Positions 45,242 to 54,381 are shown, counted from the first letter of the stretch. The stretch: DNA of 64,000 nucleotides from Fusobacterium ulcerans (GCF_003019675.1 NZ_CP028105.1:310001-374000); one strand, 5' to 3'. Program-made: numbers and translations. Notes: generated from the sequence alone by a model not told the origin.

Positions 45242-45305
45242 ATACCCAAATATAACCAAAACATTTATTATAAATATATTAAAAAATTAAAGGGAGGAAA
45301 AAATT

Positions 45306-46040
45306 ATGAAAAAATTATTTTGTGCAGTTATGTTATTATTTATGGGGATTGTTGGAAGTGTAAGCTTTGCTAAAGAAAACAAAGTTCTTTATGTTGGGAC
45401 TAATGCTGAATTTCAGCCATTTGAATATCTTGAAGATGGAAAAATAGTTGGATTTGATGTGGAGCTTATGGAGGAAATTGCCAAGCTACTGGGAAAAGAG
45501 ATCGAATGGAAAAATATAGCTTTTGATGGACTACTTCCAGCTCTGCAAGCTAAAAAACTAGATGTGATTATAGCTGGAATGACAGCTACAGAGGAGAGAA
45601 AAAAATTCGTCAACTTCTCAGAAACTTATTATACATCTAATCAAATGATTCTGATAAACAAAGAAAATCCAGTAGTTGAATCTTTTGATAAACTTGCTGG
45701 TCACAATGTTGGAGTTATTCTCGGATATACAGGGGACATTGCTGTAAGTGCAATAGATGGAGTTAAAGTTCAGAGATACAATGGAGCAGCAGAAGCTATA
45801 ATGGCTCTTAAAGCTAAAAAAGTAGATGCAGTAGTTTTAGACTCTGAACCAGCTAAAAACTATGCTAAACAAAATAAGGAACTTGGACTTATCAACACTG
45901 ATGTATCTAAAGAAGAATATGCAATAGCTGTTGGAAAAGACAACAAAGCTCTTGCTGATAATATAGACAAGGCTCTAAAGACACTTAATGAAAACGGAAC
46001 TTATGATAAACTTATTCAAAAATATTTTGGAGATAAATAA
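45306..46040 (+). CDS. Amino-acid ABC transporter solute-binding protein
   Basis: This 244-residue family-3 periplasmic binding protein has a Sec signal (about 1-22, SVSFA) and the family motif GFDVELMEEIAKLLGKEI, then GMTATEERKKFVNFSETYY. No lipobox, so it is soluble in the periplasm. The ligand is unknown; position 61 bases before argG suggests arginine, citrulline or another basic amino acid. No permease or ATPase gene is adjacent, so it must work with components encoded elsewhere. Confidence 0.88.
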   Translation: MKKLFCAVMLLFMGIVGSVSFAKENKVLYVGTNAEFQPFEYLEDGKIVGFDVELMEEIAKLLGKEIEWKNIAFDGLLPALQAKKLDVIIAGMTATEERKKFVNFSETYYTSNQMILINKENPVVESFDKLAGHNVGVILGYTGDIAVSAIDGVKVQRYNGAAEAIMALKAKKVDAVVLDSEPAKNYAKQNKELGLINTDVSKEEYAIAVGKDNKALADNIDKALKTLNENGTYDKLIQKYFGDK

Positions 46041-46101
46041 AATTTGAATATAACTAAAAGATTATAAATAGATTATTTTAAAACTTAAGGGAGGAATAAA
46101 A

Positions 46102-47301
46102 ATGAAAGAGAAAGTTGTTTTAGCATATTCAGGGGGATTAGATACTTCAGTTATCATTCCATGGTTAAAGGAAAATTATGATTTTGATGTTATAGCTGTG
46201 GCAGTAGATGTTGGACAAAAAGATGATTTTGCAGCTGTTGAGAAAAAAGCTTTACAGATAGGGGCTTCAAAATTCTATGCTGCTGATAAAAAAGAGGAAT
46301 TAGTTAATGATTTCATAATTCCTATGCTTAAATCAGGAGCTAAATATGAAGGAACATATCTATTGGGAACATCTATAGCCAGACCTGTAATAGCTAAAGC
46401 TCTTGTTGAAATTGCTCAACAGGAAGGTGCTTCTTACATAGTTCATGGAGCTACTGGAAAAGGTAACGACCAAGTAAGATTTGAATTAGGTATCAAAGCT
46501 CTTGCACCTAATATGAAAGTTATTGCCCCTTGGCGTATCTGGGATATCAAATCTCGTAAACAGGAAATTGAATATTTGAAATCTCATGGAATAGAACTTC
46601 CATTTAAAGAAAATACTTCTTACAGTAGAGATGAAAACCTATTTCATATAAGCCATGAAGGACTCGAACTTGAAAGTCCTCATAATGCCCCTGACTACAA
46701 TCATGTATTGCAGTGGGTGCTTCCTCTGGAGAAAACAAGTGATACTCCTGAGTGCATATCTATAGATTTTGAAAAGGGGGTTCCTGTAAAACTTAATGGA
46801 AAATCTATGTCAGCTCTTGATATTATCAACTCTTTAAACGAAATAGGAGCAAAGCATGGAGTGGGAGTTATAGATCTTGTTGAAAACCGTCTGGTTGGAA
46901 TGAAATCTCGTGGAGTATATGAAACTCCTGGTGGAACTATACTTTTTTTTGCACATGAAGAACTTGAAAGATTATGTATGGACAGAGAATCTCTTCAGGC
47001 AAAAATGAAACTTTCTAATGATATGGCTAAATTGATATACAATGGTCAGTGGTTTACTAGATATAGAAAGGCTCTATCAGCTTTTGTAGAAGTAACTCAG
47101 GAATTTATAACTGGAACTGTAAATCTTAAACTTTACAAAGGAAATATTCTGTTAAATGGTATGGATTCTAAATATTCTCTATACTCTGAAGAATTCTCTA
47201 CATTTGATGAGGATACTGTATATAATCAAAAAGATGCTGAAGGATTTATCAATCTTTTTGGACTTCCTATTAAAATAGAGGCTCTTTTAAGAAATAAATA
47301 A
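46102..47301 (+). CDS. argG: Argininosuccinate synthase ArgG
   Basis: This 399-residue N-type ATP pyrophosphatase has the PP loop [10 protein letters not shown] at residues 8-17, and [25 protein letters not shown] and [18 protein letters not shown]. It joins citrulline and aspartate using ATP. argH is not adjacent. GGGAGG precedes the ATG, and a bidirectional terminator follows. Confidence 0.96.
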   Translation: MKEKVVLAYSGGLDTSVIIPWLKENYDFDVIAVAVDVGQKDDFAAVEKKALQIGASKFYAADKKEELVNDFIIPMLKSGAKYEGTYLLGTSIARPVIAKALVEIAQQEGASYIVHGATGKGNDQVRFELGIKALAPNMKVIAPWRIWDIKSRKQEIEYLKSHGIELPFKENTSYSRDENLFHISHEGLELESPHNAPDYNHVLQWVLPLEKTSDTPECISIDFEKGVPVKLNGKSMSALDIINSLNEIGAKHGVGVIDLVENRLVGMKSRGVYETPGGTILFFAHEELERLCMDRESLQAKMKLSNDMAKLIYNGQWFTRYRKALSAFVEVTQEFITGTVNLKLYKGNILLNGMDSKYSLYSEEFSTFDEDTVYNQKDAEGFINLFGLPIKIEALLRNK

Positions 47302-47308
47302 TCTACAA

Positions 47309-47355
47309 AAAAAGAGGATGATTATTAAAATATAATTTTAATAATCATTCTCTTT
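47309..47355. terminator. Bidirectional terminator between argG and the EAL-domain gene
   Basis: A long near-perfect stem (AAGAGGATGATTATTAAAA with ATTTTAATAATCATTCTCTT) with A and T runs on its flanks. It overlaps the end of the convergent coding region at 47338. Confidence 0.85.
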
Positions 47356-49212
47356 ATTCCATTCTATCCAATTTATATTTTCTAATTTTTCAAATTCTTC
47401 TATAGGCATAGGTTTATAGAATACATATCCCTGTATTCTGTCACACCCAGCTTCTCTTAAAAAGTTTACCTGCTCCTGTTCTTCTATCCCTTCAGCTACA
47501 GTTTTCATATTAAGATTCTTTGCTAATTGTATTATTCCTTTTATAATTATTTTTTCTCTTTCTTTATCCTCGCTGTCATTAAAAAATACAGAGTCCATTT
47601 TAAGAATGTCCACTTTCATATCTTTTAAAGCATTCAAAGATGAGTATCCATTTCCAAAATCATCTATTGCACAAAGAAATCCATTTTGATGAAGGTCTTT
47701 TATTATCTCTTTTACTCTTTTTATATCATTAAATATAGCAGATTCTGTAAATTCTATTATCAAAATCTCATCTGGAATATTATATTTTCTCTTTATTTTA
47801 CTGTATACTGGTATAAAGTCCAAACTGTAAAACTGCATTTTAGATACATTTATAGAAATAGGAACTAGTCTTTTAAATTCATCCATCTGCTTTCTTATCC
47901 ACTGGCAAGTTTTTTCAAAAACATACTGATCTAAAACGCTTATTAATAAATTCTTTTCAAGTACTGGAATAAATAGTCCTGGAGGCACTAGATTTCCTAA
48001 TTCGTTTCTCCATCTTACTAAGGCCTCTGCATTTTCTATCTTATTCCCTTTTAATTCTATTTTAGGCTGAAAATAAATTATAAACTCTTCATTTGCAATA
48101 GCTTTATGAATATTATCCCTTATATAATTTTCTTCCCACATTTTATCTCTTATGCTTTTATTGTAAAAAGCAAAATTGATTACCTGTCCTTTTATTGTTT
48201 TCTGAGCAAAGTTAGCTCTATCTATTAGTTCAGTTACTTCTATTTTTTCATTTATATCCTCAAGACAGCATATTCCATAATATATAAAAGCATTGTAACG
48301 TTCATTACTTCTTTTTACAACCTCTTTTAATTTTTCATCAACATTTTTTTGGCGTTCTATAAGCTCAGATTTATCTTTATACTTTCTCATTGCAACAAAT
48401 CTATCAGCAGTAACACGTCCATACGCTTCTTTATCTCCGATATCTTCCTTTAAAAATTTATTATATTCTTTCAATATGTAATCTCCAAATTTATATCCCA
48501 ATACATCATTGCAGTATTTAAAATTTTCAAAATCCAAATAAAAAATGGCGAATTTAGTTTCTGGATTTTCTTTTATTAACCTCTCTGCATCTAGCTTAAA
48601 TTTTTTTAAATTCCCATCTCCTGTCAATTCATCTTTATATATCATATCTTTTAACTTTTCATTCATTTTTTCTAGGGAGCTTTGATTTTTAGACTGCATT
48701 ATAAAAACAACCAGCCATGTGATCAATGAAGATACTGATAAGAATATAATCAAGAGAGTTAAATTTGTTGCTTGCTTTCTTGCATACTTTTCCCCTGCAA
48801 AAACAGTATTGTTAGCCATCTCAAAAAAATCTTCACTTTCTTTTAAAAGAACTGCTGAATCTTTTCCATTTCTCACATCAAAAATTTCCTGTTTAATCTC
48901 TTTCCATTTAGCGTCCAGTTCTTTTAGATCTTCTATATAAATACTGTCTTTTTCTACATAAGGAAGTTTGTATTTTCCTTTGCCTGTTGAAAGGTCATAT
49001 AAAATATCATCAAGGTATTGAAGTAATTCATCACTTCCCTTATGAGTTATTTCTAATTTAAATGCTCTTTGAGATGCTCCTCTTACTATTCCAAGATAGT
49101 TAATCCAGTGTCCATATTTTTGGATTTGAATTATGGAATTTATCGACACTAAGCATGCTGCACATAATAAAATGAAAAATATAGATTTCGTAAATTTTTT
49201 ATTTTTCGCCAT
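47338..49212 (-). CDS. Membrane c-di-GMP phosphodiesterase with degenerate GGDEF and intact EAL domain
   Basis: This 624-residue protein has a membrane helix (about 9-27), a helical extracytoplasmic region (28-150) and a second helix (about 150-172). A GGDEF-type domain follows (about 190-340) whose active site reads RVTADRF, so it should not make c-di-GMP. The EAL domain (about 350-605) keeps EALVRW, SINVS, IIEFTES, AIDDFGNGYSS, ILKMDS, AEGIEE and IQGYVF, all metal and substrate residues. It is therefore probably a phosphodiesterase with the GGDEF domain as regulatory module. Its gene stands alone. Confidence 0.9.
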   Translation of the reverse strand: MAKNKKFTKSIFFILLCAACLVSINSIIQIQKYGHWINYLGIVRGASQRAFKLEITHKGSDELLQYLDDILYDLSTGKGKYKLPYVEKDSIYIEDLKELDAKWKEIKQEIFDVRNGKDSAVLLKESEDFFEMANNTVFAGEKYARKQATNLTLLIIFLSVSSLITWLVVFIMQSKNQSSLEKMNEKLKDMIYKDELTGDGNLKKFKLDAERLIKENPETKFAIFYLDFENFKYCNDVLGYKFGDYILKEYNKFLKEDIGDKEAYGRVTADRFVAMRKYKDKSELIERQKNVDEKLKEVVKRSNERYNAFIYYGICCLEDINEKIEVTELIDRANFAQKTIKGQVINFAFYNKSIRDKMWEENYIRDNIHKAIANEEFIIYFQPKIELKGNKIENAEALVRWRNELGNLVPPGLFIPVLEKNLLISVLDQYVFEKTCQWIRKQMDEFKRLVPISINVSKMQFYSLDFIPVYSKIKRKYNIPDEILIIEFTESAIFNDIKRVKEIIKDLHQNGFLCAIDDFGNGYSSLNALKDMKVDILKMDSVFFNDSEDKEREKIIIKGIIQLAKNLNMKTVAEGIEEQEQVNFLREAGCDRIQGYVFYKPMPIEEFEKLENINWIEWNKENDY

Positions 49213-49431
49213 TTTTGCTCCCTAATTACTAATAGTTTTATATTTTTTAGCTTGAGAATTTTATTGAAGAAGTTTTAGATTTTAGAATGTCAAGATGAGT
49301 ATTTTTATTTCGTATTTATTTTTCAAAAACTTGTCTTTAAACTTGAAAATTATACATGTTATTATAATAATACTATTTTAAATTAAATTTTTCAATGCTT
49401 TTTTTAGTTTTTAACAAAATAATTTAAAGAT

Positions 49432-49473
49432 AAAAAGAGAAGACAGTTTACAATTTGCATTTTATCTGTCTTC
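49432..49473 (-). terminator. Terminator-like hairpin
   Basis: GAAGACAG (49439-49446) and CTGTCTTC (49466-49473) with a 19-base loop; on the minus strand the stem is followed by TCTTTTT. It would end leftward transcripts from the DUF6037-like gene, and originally perhaps from rlmD. Confidence 0.7.
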
Positions 49474-49512
49474 ATTTTCTTAATTTTTTATGTTTTATTT
49501 GATGAATCTTCC
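49463..49512. repeat. Copy A of the rlmD 3'-end/downstream repeat
   Basis: These 50 bases match 50449-50498 with about 6-7 differences. On the minus strand they encode the terminal GRFIK-stop of RlmD followed by the same downstream sequence as copy B. Confidence 0.75.
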
Positions 49513-49605
49513 TAATTTAATAGGATAAAATAGATATTCTACCCCTCTAATGGAAAAAATATTTCAATGACTTTACTATTCTTTCTCTTATACATGAAAA
49601 TATAT

Positions 49606-50241
49606 CTATTTGCGCTTCGCAATATTTGATATTATAATTTCATCAGATAATTCATCTTCTTCATTTTCAGAAAAGAAAAAACTTAAATTTGAATCGTCTT
49701 TATAAAGTTCATATAATTTTGGACGTAACACATTTGCTTTATTACTATTTTCAATACTTCTTTTATTTAAATTTCCATTTTCATTTATTCCATTTCGCCT
49801 TACATCAAAGCAATAAATAGCATTGATATTATTTCCTTCTGCTCGACTACCTAAAATTCTTCTTTCAACTTGATCATTCTTATGTATGATTTTTTCCTTC
49901 GGAATAATTTGAGTAAAATATGTAGCAAAATTCAAAAATAAATTACGTCCTCCATTTTTATTTTCTATATTAAAAAATTCTATAAATCTATTTGCATTCT
50001 CAAAATGAACTTCATAAAAATCGATATATGCATTTATTGAGTTATTAATATTTTCACGCTCAATGAATTCAAGTTTTGCTTTTGCATATTCATTTGGTTT
50101 TTTTTCTTTCTCTTTATATCGCTTAAGAATGGCAATTACATCAATATCATTATATTTAAATGAAAAAGAGTCAATTACCCATTCTTTTTTCTCCATATCA
50201 TTAAGCAATAATTTTAAATTTTCATATCTTAATTTAGCCAA
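49606..50241 (-). CDS. Hypothetical protein, DUF6037-like, TTG start
   Basis: A protein of about 211 residues. The N-terminus ENLKLLLNDMEKKEWVIDSFSFKYNDIDVI resembles proteins of the DUF6037 type (tentative, from memory of the pattern). The rest is charged and Asn-rich, with an acidic end (SENEEDELSDE) and a basic tail. The start is TTG at 50241, because AGGAGG lies six bases before it. Longer versions reading back to 50277 have no ribosome site. It sits between copies A and B of the rlmD 3'-end repeat, so it is probably acquired cargo. Function unknown. Confidence 0.6.
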   Translation of the reverse strand: MAKLRYENLKLLLNDMEKKEWVIDSFSFKYNDIDVIAILKRYKEKEKKPNEYAKAKLEFIERENINNSINAYIDFYEVHFENANRFIEFFNIENKNGGRNLFLNFATYFTQIIPKEKIIHKNDQVERRILGSRAEGNNINAIYCFDVRRNGINENGNLNKRSIENSNKANVLRPKLYELYKDDSNLSFFFSENEEDELSDEIIISNIAKRK

Positions 50242-50277
50242 TTTTATCCTCCTATCATAAAAGATTTTCCAATACAA

Positions 50278-50610
50278 AGTCTCTTTTAAAAACTAACACC
50301 ATTTTCTAAAAAATTCATATAAACATTCTACTTTTTCTATTTCTATTCTTTTTTGCTAATTCCATTAACAATAATAATTAATTTTTCATCAGTATTATTT
50401 ATAACACTATCATTTATTTTATTGTCTATATTAATAGTATATAAAAGATATCTACCTTCATTTTCTTAGTTTTTTATATTTTATTTAGTGAATCTTCCCA
50501 CTACTTCAGTGTGGGCTATATAATGTCCAAACTATATTTTATCGTTATTTATTTGTTTTTATAGAATTTTAATCAACAGCATATTTATATAAATATTTTT
50601 TATTCTTATT
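50278..50610. other. Gene-free part of the accessory patch
   Basis: About 330 AT-rich bases. The only structure seen is copy B of the rlmD 3'-end repeat (50449-50517). No ORF with a ribosome site was found. Confidence 0.6.
50449..50517. repeat. Copy B of the rlmD 3'-end repeat
   Basis: Bases 50491-50517 are identical over 27 bases to 51813-51839 inside rlmD and, on the minus strand, encode AHTEVVGRFTK-stop against AHTEVVGRFIK-stop in RlmD. Bases 50449-50498 match copy A. The copy therefore joins the rlmD end to the original downstream sequence. Confidence 0.85.
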
Positions 50611-51063
50611 TCATTCATTAAATAATAGAAGCCTATCTAATCCAATACCACTAATTAAACATCTTTCTTTTTTATTACCAAGTATCTGAGAAATCCAATC
50701 AACAAATCCACCATCACCAATTTCAATTTGACCGTCTTTTGTTTCTAGCATTATCTTAAAGTTGATACCCTGATAATACTTATTATCCACATCTTCAAAG
50801 TCAAATGAGAGTGAAGTTTCAGGGAATATAGTTTCTATAGTCTCAATCATTTTACCAAAAAAACCATCAATATCTTTGTAGCCTCCCCTTTTCCGTAAAA
50901 TAATTGATACCTTTGCTCCAAATTGTGTTTGAAGTATTTCTTTATAAAAAGTTAAGTGTTTTTCTAATAGCTTTTTTTCACTAGTATAAGAACCATTATC
51001 CTTACATGATGATACCATACAATATATTCCAAAGTGAGAAAAAAAAATTACAACACAATACAT
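50611..51063 (-). pseudogene. Fragment of a class II aminoacyl-tRNA-synthetase-like (HisRS/HisZ type) protein
   Basis: An open frame of 150 codons. From about residue 25 the product looks like the end of a HisRS/HisZ-type catalytic domain: YYQGINFKIML corresponds to YYTGIVFE, IEIGDGGFVDW to the GGRYD region, and ISGIGLDRLLLF to motif 3. Motifs 1 and 2 are missing. No ribosome site precedes either possible Met, and the 5' end overlaps the opposite Crp/Fnr gene. It is best read as a truncated gene; a very short stand-alone paralogue is less likely. Confidence 0.5.
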
Positions 51064-51609
51064 TTTCTCCAGGTGAAATTATACTTTATGCAGAAACTGA
51101 AAATGATTATGTTCATTTCTTGATTGATGGTATGGCAGAAGCTTATATTCCAAATTCACAAGGGGGGTTTTCAACTGTTCATATTTATAAACCAGGTAGT
51201 TTTTTTGGTGAAGCAGAACAGTTCTATACAGGAAGAAAGCTCTGCTATGACTCCATGTATAGTAGATAAACTCCATAGAAACGATTTTTTTGATTGGATG
51301 AAAAAGGATTTTGAAGTAACCAAACTAATTATCAAAGAGATTGTTCATAAGTTGATTTTGAATAGTGAGTATATCGAGGAGATATCACAATTGACGGTTA
51401 AAGAACGTTTTTTACGCTGTATTGCTACTCATTATCAACTTAACAACATAAAATCTCTAACAAAAGAAGAAGTGGCAAAAGAAACTAAATCCCCTGTGCG
51501 AAGTATCAATCGTGCTATTGCAGCATGTACAAAAGAAGGTATACTATGTTATAAAAATAGGCAAATTCATATTTTAGATAAAGAAAAGCTACAAACATAT
51601 TTAAGGTAA
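51006..51609 (+). pseudogene. Crp/Fnr-family regulator split by a frameshift near 51240
   Basis: Two overlapping frames together give one normal-size Crp/Fnr protein of about 200 residues. The first (51006-51269) encodes the cyclic-nucleotide-binding-like barrel up to PGSFFGEAEQFYTGRK; the second frame continues SAMTPCIVDKLHRNDFFDW, a dimer helix and a C-terminal helix-turn-helix (LTKEEVAKETKSPVRSINRAI). Removing one base near 51240 joins them. It is either a real inactivating mutation or a sequencing error. Arginine codons CGT, CGC and CGA, rare in neighbouring genes, suggest transfer. Confidence 0.7.
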
Positions 51610-51611
51610 GT

Positions 51612-51641
51612 AAAAAAGAGGTTGGTGTAAACCTCTTTTTT
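51612..51641 (+). terminator. Terminator after the Crp/Fnr gene
   Basis: AAAAAAGAGGTT and AACCTCTTTTTT arms with a short loop, effective on both strands. Confidence 0.85.
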
Positions 51642-51802
51642 ACTTGTCGTTTTTACAAACAGACTTTTTCTATTTTCCTACTTAATTGTATTACTTTTTT
51701 AAAGGAAAGCCAAATAATTTTTTATTGAAGGAAAGATAGGTGTAATATCTCTCCTAGGCAAAAACTACCAGTATTCTATTTTTATTGTTTCAAACACTTA
51801 TT

Positions 51803-53158
51803 TTACTTGATAAATCTTCCCACTACTTCAGTGTGGGCTGTACCTGGAAACATGTCTACAGGCTGTACTTTTTCAAGAGTATACCCTTGTCTGCTTAGTA
51901 TCTCAGCATCTCTGGCAAAAGTAGATGGATTACAAGAAATATATACTATCTCTTTTATATTGCTCTCTGCCACTTTCAGCAAACTGCTTTCATCTATTCC
52001 TTTTCTTGGAGGGTCAAAGATAATTGCATCTACCTTTTCTCCTTTTTTTATAAGCTCAGGAAGTCTGTCTTCTACAGCTCCATTTATAAATTCTATATTC
52101 TCAATTTTATTTTCTTTAGCTGTTTTTATTCCATCATTAGTTGCCGACTGAACTAATTCTATTGCAAATACCTTTTTAGCTTTCTTAGAAAGTATCATTG
52201 CAAGAGTACCAGTTCCTGAATAAGCGTCTACAACATTTTTATTTTCAAGATCTTCAAAATAGTTTACAGCTGTATTGTACAGTTTTTTAGTTTGAGGAAG
52301 ATTTATCTGGAAAAAAGAAAGAGGTGAAATATTGAAATTTATTCCATCTATTTCTTCAGTTATAGTTTTTTCTCCCCATATAAATATATTCTTATCTCCC
52401 AAAGCAACATTAGTTCTCTTCGGATTTAAAGATATGTAAATAGATTTTATCTCTTCTACTTTATTTTTAAGTTCCATAAGAATATCTTTATATCTCTTTT
52501 CAACTTTTACTGCATTTATGATAAGTACCAGCATAGCTTCATTCTTAGAATTTGTTCTTACCATTACATTTCTCAGTATTCCCTTATGCTCATTCTCATC
52601 ATATACAGAAACTTTTTCTCTGTTCAGTATACTCTTCAGTTCTTTTATTATTTTATTTCCAAGTCTAGAATTCAATATATTTTCTTCTACTTCAAAAACA
52701 TCATGTGACTTTCTTTTAAAAAATCCGCTTATAATTTCTCCCTTTGATTTTCTGAAAGGTTCTATTATCTTATTTCTGTAATGATATGGATCTTCGCTTC
52801 CAATAACATCTTCTACAGATACATTCTCTATTTTACCAATCTTTTTAATAACATCTTCTACCATAAGTTTTTTATATTTTAATTGAGCATCATATTTAAG
52901 CATTCCAAAATCACAGCCTTGAAAATCTTCAAAAGATATTTTAGCTGTGTCTTCTATTCTCTCTTCTCCTGCTGTAATTATCTCTTCAATCAATCCTCTG
53001 GCATAAGTCTTTTTAACAGAAATTATTTTTACTTTTAATATATCTCCAGGAACAGACATAGGGACAAATACTGCAAAATCATTATAGTATCCTAGCCCTT
53101 CTCCTCCATTTACTATCTTATCTATTTTGAGTTCAATTATCTCAAACTTTTTTACCAT
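51803..53158 (-). CDS. rlmD: 23S rRNA (uracil-C5)-methyltransferase RlmD/RumA family
   Basis: This 451-residue protein has an N-terminal TRAM domain (about 1-60), a central domain and a C-terminal SAM methyltransferase (DAYSGTGTLAMILSKKA motif I, FDPPRKGID, catalytic Cys in YISCNPSTFARD). It methylates a uracil of 23S rRNA, or possibly tRNA (TrmA-like). The N-terminal Fe-S motif of E. coli RlmD is absent: FQGCDFGML keeps one Cys, and the protein has only two cysteines. It follows the ftsL-like gene after 18 bases. Its last 27 coding bases recur at 50491-50517. Confidence 0.9.
   Translation of the reverse strand: MVKKFEIIELKIDKIVNGGEGLGYYNDFAVFVPMSVPGDILKVKIISVKKTYARGLIEEIITAGEERIEDTAKISFEDFQGCDFGMLKYDAQLKYKKLMVEDVIKKIGKIENVSVEDVIGSEDPYHYRNKIIEPFRKSKGEIISGFFKRKSHDVFEVEENILNSRLGNKIIKELKSILNREKVSVYDENEHKGILRNVMVRTNSKNEAMLVLIINAVKVEKRYKDILMELKNKVEEIKSIYISLNPKRTNVALGDKNIFIWGEKTITEEIDGINFNISPLSFFQINLPQTKKLYNTAVNYFEDLENKNVVDAYSGTGTLAMILSKKAKKVFAIELVQSATNDGIKTAKENKIENIEFINGAVEDRLPELIKKGEKVDAIIFDPPRKGIDESSLLKVAESNIKEIVYISCNPSTFARDAEILSRQGYTLEKVQPVDMFPGTAHTEVVGRFIK
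51813..51839. repeat. Copy C: 27-base end of rlmD repeated at 50491-50517
   Basis: This segment lies inside the 3' end of rlmD. Together with copy B it brackets 1.3 kb holding the Crp/Fnr and synthetase-like remnants. Duplication of a gene's 3' end on each side of an insert is the pattern left by site-specific integration into that end. Confidence 0.85.
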
Positions 53159-53176
53159 TTTTCCTCCAAAACAACA

Positions 53177-53437
53177 TTATTCCTCAATCTGGAAAAATTT
53201 TATGCTGTTAGATATTTCCATCTTATTCTTATTTCTCATTTCTTTTCCTATTTTTTCCAAATCCACTTTAGAATCATATTCTATAATTTTCTTATCCAGA
53301 TCTTTCTCTACTGTTTCCAATGTTTTTCTATCAGCGTTTATGGCTATCTCCAGCTTTGATATTTTTATTAAAAACATTCCATGTATAAGCCATACTACAA
53401 CTATAGTAATAAGTACACTAAAAAAAGTCTTTCTCAC
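53177..53437 (-). CDS. ftsL: FtsL-like small division protein
   Basis: This 86-residue protein has a short cytoplasmic start, one membrane helix (about 6-25) and a coiled coil (about 27-65), the FtsL/DivIC architecture. It lies two bases downstream of rsmH, the standard position of ftsL. Sequence is poorly conserved in this family, so the call rests on topology and position. It would act with FtsB and FtsQ at the division septum. The rest of the dcw cluster does not follow; rlmD is next. Confidence 0.7.
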   Translation of the reverse strand: MRKTFFSVLITIVVVWLIHGMFLIKISKLEIAINADRKTLETVEKDLDKKIIEYDSKVDLEKIGKEMRNKNKMEISNSIKFFQIEE

Positions 53438-53439
53438 TT

Positions 53440-54381
53440 TTATCCTATCCTTTCAACTACTCTCAATTTTGAAGAGTGAGCTCTATTATTGAATTCTACT
53501 TCATTTCCCTCTGGAATTATAGGCTTCTTAGTTATCAGTTTCACTTTAGCTTTTCCTCCACATACGCATATAGGAAGTCCTGGTGGACATTTGCATGCAG
53601 TTGCTAAATCTTTAAATTTAGTTTTTACCAGTCTGTCTTCAAGAGAATGGAAAGTTATTATTCCCAATCTTCCTCCTACCTTCAATGAATCTACAGCTTT
53701 ATCTATAGCCTTTTCCAACACTTCGAGTTCTCTGTTTACTTCAATTCTAATAGCTTGGAATGTTTTTTTAGCAGGATGTTTTGCTGCTCTTTCTGGATAG
53801 GCTCTCTTTATTATGGCTACAAGTTCTCCAGTAGTTTCTATCTTCTTTATCTCTCTCGCTTCACAGATAAATTTTGCTATTCTTCTTGAATTTCTCTCTT
53901 CTCCATATTCAAATAATATTTTCATAAGAGCTTCTTCACTATACTCATTAACAACTTCATAGGCAGACAGAGGATTATTCTGATTCATTCTCATATCAAG
54001 TTTTGTATCATATCTATATGAGAACCCTCTCTCTGGGTCATCCAGCTGTGTAGATGAAACTCCAATATCCATAAGTATCCCATCTATTTTATCATAGCCA
54101 GCCATATATATAACTGTATCCAGATTTTCAAAGTTATTTTTAAAAACCTGCCATTTATTACCATATTTTTCTAATCTTTTTTTGGCAAAATCTATTGCCT
54201 GCTGATCCTGATCTATAGAGATAAGTCTTCCCTTTTCAGAAAGCTCTTTTAGTATTCCTTCAGAATGACCTCCTCCTCCAAGAGTACAGTCAAGATAAAT
54301 ACCATCCTTATTTATAACAAGGTTATCAATACTTTCTCTATACAAGACAGGTATATGATATTCGCTTATAATTTCTTCCAC
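53440..54381 (-). CDS. rsmH: 16S rRNA m4C1402 methyltransferase RsmH (MraW)
   Basis: This 313-residue protein has HIPVLYRESID, SAM motif LDCTLGGGGHSEGIL, GILMDIGVSSTQLDDPERGFSY, and KTFQAIRIEVNRELE and ITFHSLEDRLVK. It N4-methylates C1402 in the 30S decoding centre with RsmI. The apparent start is GTG at 54381, with CAGGAG unusually far upstream (about 13 bases), which implies modest translation. No ATG alternative was found before the first conserved motif. Confidence 0.95.
   Translation of the reverse strand: MEEIISEYHIPVLYRESIDNLVINKDGIYLDCTLGGGGHSEGILKELSEKGRLISIDQDQQAIDFAKKRLEKYGNKWQVFKNNFENLDTVIYMAGYDKIDGILMDIGVSSTQLDDPERGFSYRYDTKLDMRMNQNNPLSAYEVVNEYSEEALMKILFEYGEERNSRRIAKFICEAREIKKIETTGELVAIIKRAYPERAAKHPAKKTFQAIRIEVNRELEVLEKAIDKAVDSLKVGGRLGIITFHSLEDRLVKTKFKDLATACKCPPGLPICVCGGKAKVKLITKKPIIPEGNEVEFNNRAHSSKLRVVERIG

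Larger units (their letters stand above)
49213..49605. other. Intergenic region upstream of the EAL gene, start of the accessory patch
   Basis: About 390 AT-rich bases without a gene. It should hold the promoter of the EAL-domain gene (not clearly recognised), the minus-strand terminator at 49432-49473 and the first fragment of the rlmD 3' end (49463-49512). Confidence 0.6.

Noticed and set aside
45306-46040. Lipoprotein binding protein
   Set aside because: The signal peptide ends in SVSFA without a lipobox cysteine, so it is more likely soluble in the periplasm.
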